Positions 35,174-44,220 of a DNA stretch of 64,000 bases are shown here, piece by piece. The notes below the pieces were generated by a model. It did not search any database and was not told where the DNA came from. It worked only from the letters and a program-made list of their open reading frames with translations. A program made the translations under genes and the position numbers. The stretch comes from Virgibacillus oceani (GTDB lineage Bacteria; Bacillota; Bacilli; Bacillales; Amphibacillaceae): assembly GCF_014638995.1 (NCBI RefSeq), contig NZ_BMFR01000003.1, forward strand, positions 248,001 to 312,000. The letters run 5' to 3'. How positions within the stretch are numbered: position 1 is the stretch's first letter; each line of letters starts with the position of its first letter.

Positions 35174-35590
35174 ATGGCAAACAAAAACATTAAATTAACT
35201 TCTGCTGAAATAGGTGCACTATGGACGGCCTATAATGAGTGTTCATCTACTAACTGTTTTTATAAGCATTTCCTTATTCATTTAACAGATCAGGCCATTA
35301 AACCAATAATTGAAGAGGCTCAATTAATAAATGACAGGCTGATTCAATACATGGAAGATATTTTCACAGAAGAAAACTTTCCAATCCCAAAAGCATTTTC
35401 AGATGACGATGTAGATTTCACTGCACCAGCCCTATTTACCGATTTATACGCGTTAAGCTTTGTTTATCGGGAAAGTAGAATGATGAATATCTTTTATGGA
35501 ACTATGCTTGGCAAAGTGGCGCGCGAGGATATTCTGAATTTTATGGAAGATGGCCTTTATTCTTCCATTCGTATTTATAAAAATCCATAG
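35174..35590 (+). CDS. DUF3231 protein, N-terminal half
   Basis: 138 aa; starts MANKNIKLTSAEIGALWTAY as full DUF3231 proteins do, with AAGGGG upstream. Contains EEAQLINDRLIQYMEDIF and FPIPKAFSDDDVDFTAPALF, ferritin-like helices and the typical DVN/DVDF motif. Ends early at the frameshift. If translated alone it would be one helical bundle. Confidence 0.8.
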   Translation: MANKNIKLTSAEIGALWTAYNECSSTNCFYKHFLIHLTDQAIKPIIEEAQLINDRLIQYMEDIFTEENFPIPKAFSDDDVDFTAPALFTDLYALSFVYRESRMMNIFYGTMLGKVAREDILNFMEDGLYSSIRIYKNP

Positions 35591-35595
35591 AGCTT

Positions 35596-36165
35596 ATGTT
35601 AAAAAAAGGTATCTATGATCGTCCGCCAAAGATGGCATATCCAGAAGATGTGCTATTTGTTCAACAACAGCAAACGTTACTGGATACGTGGTTCGGTGAA
35701 AGCAGGCCACTAAACGCGATTGAGCTTGCGGAGTTATTTTTTGCTATTGAACGAAATGCAATTGGGCAAATTTTATTAACCGGTTTCGTTCAAGTTACAA
35801 AGGATAATGAAGTGAAGGAATTTTTAAAGAAAGGTAAAAAGTTAAGTGAAAAACAAATAACAACATTTAATAACATATTAAAAAACAGTAACGAACCTCA
35901 AGCATTTCCAATCACGATGGAGGTTACGGATTCTACAACTCCACCATTTTCTAATCGATTAGTAATGTTTTTTATGACGGCAACCAATCAGGTAGGGATT
36001 TCTACACTCAGCAATGCTCTATCTGTTTCAATTAGAAAGGATTTAAGTATTCATTATTCAAAATTTATAGCTGAAATTATGAAATATGGGAACGAGGGTC
36101 ATAAGCTATTGATTAAAAATGGATGGATGGAGCAGCCCCCTCAATCAGCGAATAAGAAATATTAA
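35596..36165 (+). CDS. DUF3231 protein, C-terminal half
   Basis: 189 aa from ATG 35596, no clear ribosome site of its own. GIYDRPPKMAYPEDVLFVQ, WFGESRPLNAIELAELFF, MEVTDSTTPPFSNRLVMFF and NGWMEQPPQSANK are the conserved C-terminal blocks of DUF3231. Expression would need frameshifting or re-initiation 6 bp after the first stop. Confidence 0.75.
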   Translation: MLKKGIYDRPPKMAYPEDVLFVQQQQTLLDTWFGESRPLNAIELAELFFAIERNAIGQILLTGFVQVTKDNEVKEFLKKGKKLSEKQITTFNNILKNSNEPQAFPITMEVTDSTTPPFSNRLVMFFMTATNQVGISTLSNALSVSIRKDLSIHYSKFIAEIMKYGNEGHKLLIKNGWMEQPPQSANKKY

Positions 36166-36173
36166 CTTAGAAA

Positions 36174-36200
36174 TAGGCTCTCTAATACGGCGAGAGCCTA
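36174..36200. terminator. Hairpin between convergent DUF3231 and MDR genes
   Basis: Perfect nine-bp stem TAGGCTCTC / GAGAGCCTA; the minus-strand side is followed by TTTCT, so it mainly serves the MDR gene. Confidence 0.7.
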
Positions 36201-36209
36201 CATAAAACA

Positions 36210-37190
36210 TTACCCTATCCTAATAGCAACCTTCCCAAATTGCTTTCCCTGTTCAAGATGATCCATTGCCGCATTAGCTTGCTCTAAAGTATACGTACTG
36301 TCTACTACTGGATGAATGCTATGCTTTTCAATAAACTTCAGCATTTCCCGAAGTTCTTCTCTTGATCCCATCGTGGTGCCAAATAATTGATATTGTCCGT
36401 AAAAGAATTCGCGCAAATTTAGCTCAACAGTATCCTCAGTTGATGATCCAAAAGTAACCATTCTGCCACCTTTTTTTAGGATAGCTAAAGACTTCTTAAA
36501 TGTAGCCCGGCCAACGCTCTCGATCACCAAATCAACCGTTTCATCTTTTAGCTCTTCCTTCCAATCACTGTTTGATTCAAGTGCTATATCCGCACCTAAT
36601 TGTAGTGCTTTGTTCCTTTTTGCTTGACTTCTGGAGGTAACAATCACACGTGCACCCGCATGTTTTGCAAATGAAATCAAATATGTCGCAACCCCACTGC
36701 CCGCACCAGGGATAAATACCGTTTCCCCCTTGCGCAATTCTCCCTTCGTAAACATTGCCCGATAACCTGTTAATGCAGATAATGCAAGAACCCCAGCCTC
36801 ATCCCAGCTTAAATATGCTGGCTTTTTTTCAACCTGTTCTGCCGAAAGTACTATTTTCTCAGCGATTGTACCATTATCCGGCATTCCCAAAATATCGAAT
36901 TCCTTCGGTGGTGCTACACTGTTTTCATACCAGCGAAGCCCTGGGTTAATAATCACTTCATCACCGATAGCTACATTATTCACACCATTACCAACGCTTT
37001 CAATTACACCTGCACCATCTGATCCAATCACAAGTGCATCCGCCTCATCACTCCTGCGATTAGGGATAAATAGGTCACGATGGTTTAAACCAGCTGCCCT
37101 CAAAGCTACAATTACCTCACCATCCCCCGCTTCTGGATTGCTAATTGTTGATACTTTTAATCTTCCACGATCGTGAACAAAAGCTTTCAT
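36210..37190 (-). CDS. MDR-family zinc-type alcohol dehydrogenase / quinone oxidoreductase
   Basis: 326 aa medium-chain dehydrogenase. GroES-like N-domain with AAGLNHRDLFI and GSDGAGVIESVG, then a Rossmann domain with IPGAGSGVATYLI and GGRMVTFGS. It resembles B. subtilis YogA. The four-Cys structural zinc site of classic alcohol dehydrogenases is absent. NAD(P)H-dependent reduction of an aldehyde, ketone or quinone. It begins seven bp after the ArsA-type gene, so it is probably the last gene of the cstA unit. Confidence 0.86.
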   Translation of the reverse strand: MKAFVHDRGRLKVSTISNPEAGDGEVIVALRAAGLNHRDLFIPNRRSDEADALVIGSDGAGVIESVGNGVNNVAIGDEVIINPGLRWYENSVAPPKEFDILGMPDNGTIAEKIVLSAEQVEKKPAYLSWDEAGVLALSALTGYRAMFTKGELRKGETVFIPGAGSGVATYLISFAKHAGARVIVTSRSQAKRNKALQLGADIALESNSDWKEELKDETVDLVIESVGRATFKKSLAILKKGGRMVTFGSSTEDTVELNLREFFYGQYQLFGTTMGSREELREMLKFIEKHSIHPVVDSTYTLEQANAAMDHLEQGKQFGKVAIRIG

Positions 37191-37197
37191 ACTTGTG

Positions 37198-38133
37198 TCA
37201 TCCTTCCTGAAAATAGATACTGAATTCTTCTAATTCCTGCTTACATGTAATATCATTTGCAAATAACGGTACATATACCAGCCGCTGCTTTTCAAATGTC
37301 TTTTCTATCATGTCGAGGTATTGCTTTTCGTGTTCTCTTCTTTTAATGATGAAATCACCATCAGCATCCTCAGGCAATACTTTATTTACAATTAATGATT
37401 TCACATGCAGGTGGTATTTATCAAGTAATTGAATCGCCTTATTCGTTTCCAGAATAGGAAGTCGTTCCGGATTTAACACAAATACAAAGCTTGTCTTATG
37501 TGGATCCAATAAAATCTCTCTTGCCTTCGCAAAACGTTCCTGCCGTTCTTTTAAAACATCATAAATTGGATCCTCTATCGGCTCCCCGTCATTTAAAAGC
37601 TGTGTATAATTTTCGTTTGTTTTCCTGCGTTTTTCCAATAACCCTTCAATCCAAACACCCATTAATTCTGGTAATGTCAACAGCCGAATGGTATGTCCCG
37701 TCGGTGCTGTATCAAAAACGATCGTATCAAAATGATCCCGTTCTTCTAATATGACTGAAATGAGTTTATCAAATAATGCCGCTTCATCAGCACCAGGTGA
37801 CATTTTAGCCGTATCTAATTGCCGGTGAACCTCATTGATCATGCCAGAATGTACAACACCTTTAATATTTTCCTTGACTCCGCTTATGTAATTGGCTGTT
37901 TCAATCTCGGGGTCTATTTCTAACGCTGAGAGATATTTTGATAGATTTGTTATCTTTCCACCAATTCTTTGGTTAAAAATATCTCCTAAGTTATGTGCCG
38001 GATCGGTTGAGACAAGTAATGTGCGATGGCCATTAATCGATTGTTCCCAGGCAATGGCTGCAGAGGCTGTTGATTTACCAACTCCACCTTTTCCACCTAC
38101 GAAAACGATTTTGTTTGTCAATTCCTGCATCAT
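37198..38133 (-). CDS. ArsA/GET3 (TRC40)-family ATPase
   Basis: 311 aa. Deviant Walker A GGKGGVGKS (about residues 13-21), switch I STDPAHNLGD, switch II FDTAPTGHTIRLL and the A-loop-like NPERLPILETNKA: all ATPase parts are intact. Single domain, so it works as a dimer. The metalloid-binding Cys trio of arsenite ArsA is missing (one Cys, in ITCKQ) and no ars genes are near, so a membrane-protein targeting or transporter-energising role fits better. It lies 19 bp after a cory-CC-star gene downstream of cstA, a conserved association. Confidence 0.88.
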   Translation of the reverse strand: MMQELTNKIVFVGGKGGVGKSTASAAIAWEQSINGHRTLLVSTDPAHNLGDIFNQRIGGKITNLSKYLSALEIDPEIETANYISGVKENIKGVVHSGMINEVHRQLDTAKMSPGADEAALFDKLISVILEERDHFDTIVFDTAPTGHTIRLLTLPELMGVWIEGLLEKRRKTNENYTQLLNDGEPIEDPIYDVLKERQERFAKAREILLDPHKTSFVFVLNPERLPILETNKAIQLLDKYHLHVKSLIVNKVLPEDADGDFIIKRREHEKQYLDMIEKTFEKQRLVYVPLFANDITCKQELEEFSIYFQEG

Positions 38134-38152
38134 TTAAGCTCCTTTCATGAAT

Positions 38153-38410
38153 TTAGCAGCATCTGATTCCTGTCATTGGTGATTTGTCCATTCCCATACG
38201 CAGGTGCCAGTCATGGAATTTTTCAATCATGTAAGGATATAGCTCTAATGTGTAATAGTAAACTGGGTTTGGGATACCAATCATTTCCGAATAAAGCAAT
38301 AATAAAAATAAATCATCCTCATCCCTTAGTTTTCTGGCAATTTCCTGACGGTGTGGCATGTTCAGAACTTCTTCGTAAAATTGTACAAGTGTTTTCAACT
38401 TATCTAGCAA
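38153..38410 (-). CDS. Cory-CC-star protein
   Basis: 85 aa from TTG 38410, GGAGGTG six bases upstream. Ends in Cys-Cys immediately before the stop (SPMTGIRCC), the feature that gives the family its name, after DDLFLLLLYSEMIGIPNPVYYYTLELYPYM. The family is found with ArsA-type ATPases and, as here, with CstA. It takes the place of the small YbdD/YjiX partner that accompanies CstA transporters in enterobacteria; that equivalence is inference. Cytosolic, no membrane span. Confidence 0.85.
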   Translation of the reverse strand: MLDKLKTLVQFYEEVLNMPHRQEIARKLRDEDDLFLLLLYSEMIGIPNPVYYYTLELYPYMIEKFHDWHLRMGMDKSPMTGIRCC

Positions 38411-38445
38411 AATCTCACCTCCGCCTAATCATCAGATGATGTATG

Positions 38446-38474
38446 AAAGGGATCACTGAAAAAATGATCCCTTT
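38446..38474 (-). other. Hairpin in the cstA / cory-CC-star intergenic region
   Basis: Perfect 10-bp stem AAAGGGATCA / TGATCCCTTT with a nine-base loop, between the cstA stop and the next ribosome site. It has only a short T tail, so partial termination or mRNA processing after cstA is likely. Confidence 0.6.
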
Positions 38475-38488
38475 GTGTGGAAACATAT

Positions 38489-40222
38489 CTATTTCACTTC
38501 GATATTTTTATCCAACTTACTAGTCAATGCAGTGAAAGCAGTCAGAATGATCCAGACTGCAAACACAAAGATGATCGCGCCGAATACGAATAAAAGCGTA
38601 TTGGAATTTGAACCGAACCATGACCATTCAAACAATACTTGCTGAAACATGGCATAAAGTGTCATAAACATTAAGAAAATCATTGGTATCAAGACAACTG
38701 CATAATTTCTGCCCAACCGTTTAAGCCAAATTGCAATCAGCAGTAAACTGATTCCTGCCAACAGTTGATTGGCGGTACCAAATAATGGCCAAAGCAGATA
38801 CCCACCTGAACCAAAGCCTTTTGGGCCTTGTGGCAATAATACAAGAGCAGCACTAGATACTACCGCAACAGTTGTAGCCACATGTGGTTTTGCCAAAACT
38901 GGCATCTTATACTCAACACCCAGCTCAGCGATAATGTAGCGCATAAGTCTTACAGATGTATCCAATGTAGTTGCTGCAAAACTTACGATAATAACGGACA
39001 CAAGTGTGGCAGCAACATCAGGTGGAATAAGTAAACCCGTTGCCAGCTTGCTTGCCCCCTCAACAAACACATTTAATCCGGCCCCGCCAGCAGCAGCAAA
39101 ACTACTATATGTTGCTAAAAATTCATCCGCACTTCCGAAAAATGTAACAGCTGCAATAATCGCAATTAATGCCAATGCACCTTCACCAACTGCACCTAAA
39201 TAACCAACAAATCGTGCATCTGTTTCTTTATTTAATTGTTTTGAAGAAGTTCCCGATGAAACAAGTCCATGGAATCCTGATATCGCACCACATGCAATTG
39301 TAATGAACAACAGCGGGAACCATGAAATGTCGGTATCCAAATTAGTCACAGGAGCAGTAATCTCAGGGTTGGTGAATAATAATCCCAAATATAGAATTCC
39401 TAATCCAACAACAAGCTGATGTGAATTGATAAAATCACGCGGCTGCAACAATTTCCATACAGGTAATGTTGAGGCAATATACACGTACACCATTAATATA
39501 ATGATCCAAATGAAAAATGCTGTTGAAACAGCACCCAAGCCAAATAACCCTGCACCATTTTCTCCACCCATGTATTGAACCAAATCAATTTGCAGAAAAT
39601 CAACTTTACTTGCTATTACCGCTGTCAAATACATAACAGCTAATGCAATCAATGATGGGATAAGCATATTCTGTTTCCGTTTATAGACGGCAAATCCAAT
39701 CCATACTGCTAACGGAATTTGAATAAATACTGGTACTACACTAGCTGGGAATGAAACAAATAGATTTGCAATAACCCAAGCAAACACGGCATTCACCATC
39801 AACACTAGAATAAGAATAATGAATAAAAACAAAATCTTAGCCCGCTGTCCAATTAACTTATTAGCAAGCGTTCCAACAGACTGCCCTTTATTGCGAACGG
39901 ATAATACAAGCGTACCAAAATCATGTACACCAGCAGCAAAGACTGTTCCTAGAACCACCCATATAAACGCAGGCAGCCAACCCCAATAAACAGCTATTGC
40001 AGGTCCAACAATCGGCGCTGCCCCCGCAACTGATGTAAAATGGTGACCCCACAATACAAACCGATTCGTTGGGACAAAATCAACGCCGTCTTTATACTGG
40101 TGTGCTGGTGTAACATAGTTGGGATCCAATCGAAATATTTTCTCTGCAACAAATTTTGAATAATATCGATAACCCAAAGCAAAAACCAGCATTCCGATTA
40201 TTGCAAGCAATATACCATTCAT
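38489..40222 (-). CDS. cstA: CstA-family carbon-starvation transporter
   Basis: 577 aa from ATG 40222 (GGGAGG seven bases upstream), about 16 helices. CstA signatures: YRYYSKFVAEKIF, TPAHQYKDGVDFVPTNRFVLWGHHFTSVAGAAPIVGPA, GTVFAAGVHDF, SGFHGLVSSGTSSKQL, LDTSVRLMRYI and WPLFGTANQLLAG. CstA/BtsT proteins take up pyruvate or peptides with protons when carbon is short. First gene of cstA - cory-CC-star - ArsA ATPase - MDR. No cre or promoter boxes are convincing upstream; a 20-bp tandem repeat lies there. Confidence 0.93.
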   Translation of the reverse strand: MNGILLAIIGMLVFALGYRYYSKFVAEKIFRLDPNYVTPAHQYKDGVDFVPTNRFVLWGHHFTSVAGAAPIVGPAIAVYWGWLPAFIWVVLGTVFAAGVHDFGTLVLSVRNKGQSVGTLANKLIGQRAKILFLFIILILVLMVNAVFAWVIANLFVSFPASVVPVFIQIPLAVWIGFAVYKRKQNMLIPSLIALAVMYLTAVIASKVDFLQIDLVQYMGGENGAGLFGLGAVSTAFFIWIIILMVYVYIASTLPVWKLLQPRDFINSHQLVVGLGILYLGLLFTNPEITAPVTNLDTDISWFPLLFITIACGAISGFHGLVSSGTSSKQLNKETDARFVGYLGAVGEGALALIAIIAAVTFFGSADEFLATYSSFAAAGGAGLNVFVEGASKLATGLLIPPDVAATLVSVIIVSFAATTLDTSVRLMRYIIAELGVEYKMPVLAKPHVATTVAVVSSAALVLLPQGPKGFGSGGYLLWPLFGTANQLLAGISLLLIAIWLKRLGRNYAVVLIPMIFLMFMTLYAMFQQVLFEWSWFGSNSNTLLFVFGAIIFVFAVWIILTAFTALTSKLDKNIEVK

Positions 40223-40330
40223 CACTCTACCTCCCCTAAATTTAGTTAGGACTTACCCTATTAAAGGCTATGTGATGTAGTTTTGATTTAGTACAACTTA
40301 TTTTTGGGATTAGGACTCACGTGGTTTTAT

Positions 40331-40410
40331 ATATTCTGGCTTTTCTGCCGATATTCCGGCTCTCCTCACGATATTCTGGCTTTTCTGCCGATGTTCCTGT
40401 TCTTCATAAT
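40331..40410. repeat. 20-bp tandem repeat, four units
   Basis: Exact 20-base period: ATATTCTGGCTTTTCTGCCG (units 1 and 3, identical), ATATTCCGGCTCTCCTCACG (unit 2), and a divergent ATGTTCCTGTTCTTC unit 4. It lies upstream of cstA. A similar array is at 47283-47342. Confidence 0.85.
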
Positions 40411-40415
40411 AAAAT

Positions 40416-40444
40416 AAAGAGCCGCACCTTTTGAGTGCAGCTCT
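40416..40444 (-). terminator. Terminator of the fdh-DUF1641 unit
   Basis: AGAGCCGCAC / GTGCAGCTCT stem, minus-strand tail TTTATTTTATT. Confidence 0.85.
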
Positions 40445-40448
40445 CTGC

Positions 40449-40919
40449 CTAGTATTCTCTACCCATACCACGCAAAAATTTCAGCAGCATGGTCACGCTT
40501 CGATTAATCTCTGGGTCTTTTAATGCCTTTATCAGACTCATATAAGATGTTTTCCCGGTACCATCTGACTGCTTTGCTTCTTCCATGCCCCTATTTAGCT
40601 TTTCGGTAAAATATTGAAGTTCATCCATTTCCAACTGACCGAGATACATAAATAATTTACTTAAATTTTCAAGGGTTTCGGAATATTGCGGTTTATTTAA
40701 TTCTTGCATGACGTTTTCCAGTGCATCCTCTTTATGCTTTACAAATGCATTCATCATATCGAGTGTGCCATTTCTATTTATTGTTGCGAGTAAATCGATC
40801 CCTTTTAAAATTGCATCTTTATTTTCACTTAATGCCTCCGAAACTACCCTAAGATTTTGTTCGTAAACAACCTCTTTTGGGACTTCCTTCCGTTTAATTT
40901 TTGTAATTGGATTAGCCAT
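40449..40919 (-). CDS. yrhD: DUF1641 protein, formate dehydrogenase partner (YrhD-like)
   Basis: 156 aa, helical and soluble. DUF1641 wording: [56 protein letters not shown]. The family is encoded beside Bacillus formate dehydrogenase-like enzymes (yrhE-yrhD) and is thought to be an accessory or electron-transfer-linked subunit; its role is unproven. Its start overlaps the fdh stop by eight bases, so the two are coupled. Confidence 0.87.
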   Translation of the reverse strand: MANPITKIKRKEVPKEVVYEQNLRVVSEALSENKDAILKGIDLLATINRNGTLDMMNAFVKHKEDALENVMQELNKPQYSETLENLSKLFMYLGQLEMDELQYFTEKLNRGMEEAKQSDGTGKTSYMSLIKALKDPEINRSVTMLLKFLRGMGREY

Positions 40920-43857
40920 TATGCTTCACCTTGCTTCCTGGAAAAGTATATTCATCTCGCTTCCATTTCCGCTCAACATTTACCCCGATTTGCGATTGCG
41001 GATTTCCGCGCCGGTGATTGGTTGGCGGCAATGGGCTTTTTCCTTTTTTCTTTAAAACCTCCATTTTAACAGCAATCTCTTTGTATGCAGGTGTGTTGCT
41101 ATCCTTATCTACTCGATTATCCGTTAAATAATTTACGGCTGTTTTCCCATTATCATTTAATGGCAGATACAGTTCTTTGCCACTAACACGGTCTGTAATG
41201 TGAACGATCCCAGTTACATAACCAGCTTTTGAGGTTAATCGGATCTCTGCACCTTCCTGTATTCCGCGTTCATCAGCTAATTCTGGCGAAACCTCAATAA
41301 ATGCTTGTGGTGTTTTTCTTGAAATACCAGGGGACTTATATGTCATGTTCCCTTCATGAAAATGTTCCAGTAATCTGCCGTTGTTTACATGTAAATCGTA
41401 TTCTTCACTCGTATCATATGGCAGTTCAAAATCTAACGGATAAAGTTTTGCCTTGTTGTCGGCGAAAGGAAACCCATCGACATATAACAATGGTGAATCC
41501 GTTCCATCAGCTGCTACCGGCCATTGCAAACTGTTATAATTTGTCAACAGTTCATATTTTACTCCAGCAAATAATGGAGCCAGACTAGCCGATTCCGCCA
41601 TAATTTCGGATGGATGCAGGTAATTCCAGTCATAACCCATTTCATTTGCAATTTCCATTATAATTTTCCAATCGGCTTTTGATTCTCCGACTGGATCGAG
41701 TGCTTGATACAATCGCTGAATACGGCGCTCCGTGTTTGTAAATGTTCCTTCCTTTTCCAGACTTGGAACTGCTGGTAAAATAACATCAGCATATTCTGCG
41801 GTTTTTGTTAAAAATAAATCCTGCACAACGAAAAAATCAAGTTTCTCAAATGCAGCAGTTACATAGTTAATATTCGAATCAACTACCCCAGTATCTTCTC
41901 CCAAAACATATAATGACCGCAATTCACCATCATGAATTGCGTGCATCATTTCATGGTTATCCTTACCGGGGTCAGTTGGCAATTCCTTCTTCCACGCCTT
42001 CTTATAGCGATTTCGTGCTGCATCATCTGAAACTTTCTCATATCCGGGTAAAAAATCAGGCATGCTTCCAAAGTCACTGCATCCTTGAACATTGTTATGA
42101 CCTCGCAATGGATATGCTCCTGTACCATTTCGCATGTAATTACCAGTTATGAGCAAAAGATTCGAAATTGCTGTACTTGTATCACTGCCGAGCTGGTGCT
42201 GTGTAACACCCATTGCCCAGCAAATGGCTAATTTATCTGCAGCAACAATCTCTTTTGCAATTTCCTTTAACGTTTTTTGTGGGATACCGGTTAATTTTTC
42301 CGCATAATCCATTGTAAATTTAGCTAAACTTTCTTTATAAGCAGCAAAGTCATTAACCCATTTAGTAATAAATTCGCGTTTTTCCCAGCCTTGATCGATA
42401 ATGTATTTGGAAATTGCTTGGAGCCATACAAGATCTGTTCCGCTTTTCGGCTGCAAAAATCGATCAGCCCGCTGTGCCATTTCATGCTTTCTTAAATCGA
42501 ACACGAATAGTTTTTGGCCAAACAGCTTTTGTGAACGCTTAATTCTGGAGGCTAAAACCGGGTGTGATTCTGCCGTATTCGATCCAATTGTAATCACCAG
42601 CTCTGCCTCAGCAATATCATCAATAGAACCGGAATCACCACCATGACCAACCGTGCGGAAAAGACCTTTTGTTGCCGGCGCCTGACAATATCGTGAACAA
42701 TTATCTATATTATTCGTACCAATTACCTGCCGGGCAAGCTTTTGCATTAAATATGATTCTTCGTTTGTTGCTTTTGACGAGGATATAAATCCAAGTGCAT
42801 CCGGACCGTGCTCAGCTTTTATTTCATCAAAACGTTTTGCTACGTAAGCAAGCGCCTCATCCCATTCCACTTCAGTAAAATGGCCATCTTTACGAATTAG
42901 CGGTTTGGTAATTCGTTCTTCAGAATTCACGTAATCCCAACCGAATTTCCCTTTAATACAAGAAGAAATTCCATTTGCAGGTGAATCTTTCTGGGGTTCT
43001 ACCTTTAAAATTTTGCGGTCTTTTGTCCAAACGTCAAACGTACACCCCACACCACAATAGGTGCAAACTGTTTTCGTTTTTTCAATTCTTTCCTCGCGCA
43101 TCGCAGCCTCTGTATCAGAAATTGCAAACAAAGGACCGTATCCAGGTTCAGCTTTTTTTGTTAAATCAATCATTGAACGCAATAATCCTGGCTTATGATC
43201 TGTCATAAATCCGGCCTCACCGACCATAGAAGTCTCCATTAACGCATTACAAGGACAAACCGTAACACACTGACCACAGCTTACACAGGATGATTGGTCA
43301 ATCGGCACATCACCATCCCATACGACACGTGGCTGCTCCCGTTCCCAGTCGATCAGCAGCGTTTCATTAACCTGTACGTCCTGACACACTTCTACACAAC
43401 GTCCGCAAAGAATGCATTGATCTGGGTCATAACGGTAAAAGGATCCTGAATTATCAGCCTCATACTGCTTTGGTTTAAATGGTCTAGATTGGTGTTCTAA
43501 TCCAAATTCAGCTACTGTATTATGTATTTCGCATGTTCCATTGTTATAATCACAGACCGTGCAATATAATTCATGATTTTCTAAAATAGTATCTAGCGCT
43601 TCTTTTTGTGCCTCATAAGCTGTATCAATTGTTGTATTCACTTCTATACTGGAATTGACTGTAGTACCGCACGCCCGCACGATCTCACCGTTCACTTCAA
43701 CCATACACGTATCACAAGTCTGCACCGGTCCAAGGGATTCGTTATAGCAGATTTGCGGTACAAATTCTTCCGTTGTATTTATTAAGTTAAGTAAATTTTG
43801 CCCCGGGTCAGCTAAATATTCTTCACCATTAATAATTACGATGATATGTTCCTGCAA
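40912..43857 (-). CDS. yrhE: Molybdenum formate dehydrogenase alpha subunit (YrhE-like)
   Basis: 981 aa from TTG 43857 (GGGAGGAG eight bases upstream), the usual YrhE length; the frame upstream to 43968 is not needed. Order: [2Fe-2S] domain ([15 protein letters not shown], about 40-55), NuoG-type Cys/His region, two [4Fe-4S] sites ([11 protein letters not shown] about 150, [11 protein letters not shown] about 194), Mo/W-bisPGD domain with its own cluster CTYCGVGC (about 267), and the metal ligand Cys in NCSRYCQAP (about 389), so Cys and not selenocysteine. NAD(P)-linked or ferredoxin-like formate oxidation in the cytosol. moeA/moaA at 26 kb can supply the cofactor. A cre-like box is upstream. 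Confidence 0.92.
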   Translation of the reverse strand: MQEHIIVIINGEEYLADPGQNLLNLINTTEEFVPQICYNESLGPVQTCDTCMVEVNGEIVRACGTTVNSSIEVNTTIDTAYEAQKEALDTILENHELYCTVCDYNNGTCEIHNTVAEFGLEHQSRPFKPKQYEADNSGSFYRYDPDQCILCGRCVEVCQDVQVNETLLIDWEREQPRVVWDGDVPIDQSSCVSCGQCVTVCPCNALMETSMVGEAGFMTDHKPGLLRSMIDLTKKAEPGYGPLFAISDTEAAMREERIEKTKTVCTYCGVGCTFDVWTKDRKILKVEPQKDSPANGISSCIKGKFGWDYVNSEERITKPLIRKDGHFTEVEWDEALAYVAKRFDEIKAEHGPDALGFISSSKATNEESYLMQKLARQVIGTNNIDNCSRYCQAPATKGLFRTVGHGGDSGSIDDIAEAELVITIGSNTAESHPVLASRIKRSQKLFGQKLFVFDLRKHEMAQRADRFLQPKSGTDLVWLQAISKYIIDQGWEKREFITKWVNDFAAYKESLAKFTMDYAEKLTGIPQKTLKEIAKEIVAADKLAICWAMGVTQHQLGSDTSTAISNLLLITGNYMRNGTGAYPLRGHNNVQGCSDFGSMPDFLPGYEKVSDDAARNRYKKAWKKELPTDPGKDNHEMMHAIHDGELRSLYVLGEDTGVVDSNINYVTAAFEKLDFFVVQDLFLTKTAEYADVILPAVPSLEKEGTFTNTERRIQRLYQALDPVGESKADWKIIMEIANEMGYDWNYLHPSEIMAESASLAPLFAGVKYELLTNYNSLQWPVAADGTDSPLLYVDGFPFADNKAKLYPLDFELPYDTSEEYDLHVNNGRLLEHFHEGNMTYKSPGISRKTPQAFIEVSPELADERGIQEGAEIRLTSKAGYVTGIVHITDRVSGKELYLPLNDNGKTAVNYLTDNRVDKDSNTPAYKEIAVKMEVLKKKGKSPLPPTNHRRGNPQSQIGVNVERKWKRDEYTFPGSKVKHNG

Positions 43858-43887
43858 TTTCTTCTCCTCCCTATCTATATTTTCAGC

Positions 43888-43901
43888 TAAAAACGCTTTC
43901 A
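43888..43901 (-). promoter_or_regulatory. CcpA cre-like site upstream of formate dehydrogenase
   Basis: On the minus strand TGAAAGCGTTTTTA fits TGWNANCGNTNWCA except one position. It lies 31-44 bp before the start, where CcpA would block transcription or elongation when preferred sugars are present. Confidence 0.5.
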
Positions 43902-44036
43902 GGTATATACAATTATCAATTACCCTAGCTGCCACCATATAAAACCATGTATATTCACAGCCATCCATAAATATTTATAGTTTGTTAGTAATTAAAGTAA
44001 ATGTTGATGCTTATTAAGCCTGAAGTTTCAATAAAT

Positions 44037-44085
44037 GCGACGAAAGTGCTACTTGTGGTTTGGCATCATGTCTAGCCGCATTTCG
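44037..44085. repeat. Possible decayed fragment of the nested inverted-repeat element
   Basis: GCGACGAAAGTGCTACTTGTGGTTTGGCATCATG resembles the segment that follows the 16-mer in copies 2 and 3 (GCGAC, TGCT, TTGTGGT, GCATCAT in the same order) with small gaps. It lies upstream of fdh. Confidence 0.4.
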
Positions 44086-44175
44086 TACTTGCAGCCAAAA
44101 GAACAAAAGCGGAAGCGACCGATGCGATAGTTTAGTTATCCACAGCATTCTAATTTTATAGTTTCCCAGAAACAA

Positions 44176-44213
44176 AAAAAGACATTCCCTTATATATGAG
44201 AATATCTTTTTAA
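44176..44213 (-). terminator. Terminator of glutamate dehydrogenase
   Basis: AAAAAGACATTC / GAATATCTTTTT, 11 of 12 pairs, 12-base loop. Confidence 0.8.
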
Positions 44214-44220
44214 CATATCA

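Larger units (their letters stand above)
35174..36165 (+). pseudogene. DUF3231 gene split by a one-base frameshift
   Basis: DUF3231 proteins are about 330 aa with two ferritin-like halves. Here the two halves are in different frames. The first frame runs ...SSIRIYKNP and stops at TAG 35588. The second frame upstream of its ATG reads K-S-I-E-L-M-L-K-K-G, the expected linker. The shift maps to the A5 run at 35579-35583: with six As the text becomes IYKKSIELMLKKGIYDRPPK and the whole protein of about 330 aa is open. So either a recent inactivation, a slippage switch or a sequencing error. Both halves are otherwise intact. Confidence 0.8.

Noticed and set aside
37198..38133. Arsenite pump ATPase
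   Set aside because: Metalloid-binding cysteines are absent and no arsR, arsB or arsD is nearby; the cstA/cory-CC-star context fits better.
40331..40410. CRISPR array
   Set aside because: Direct 20-bp tandem units with no spacers and no cas genes in the window.
40912..43857. Selenocysteine formate dehydrogenase
   Set aside because: No in-frame TGA is needed; the metal ligand position is Cys in the NCSRYCQAP segment.
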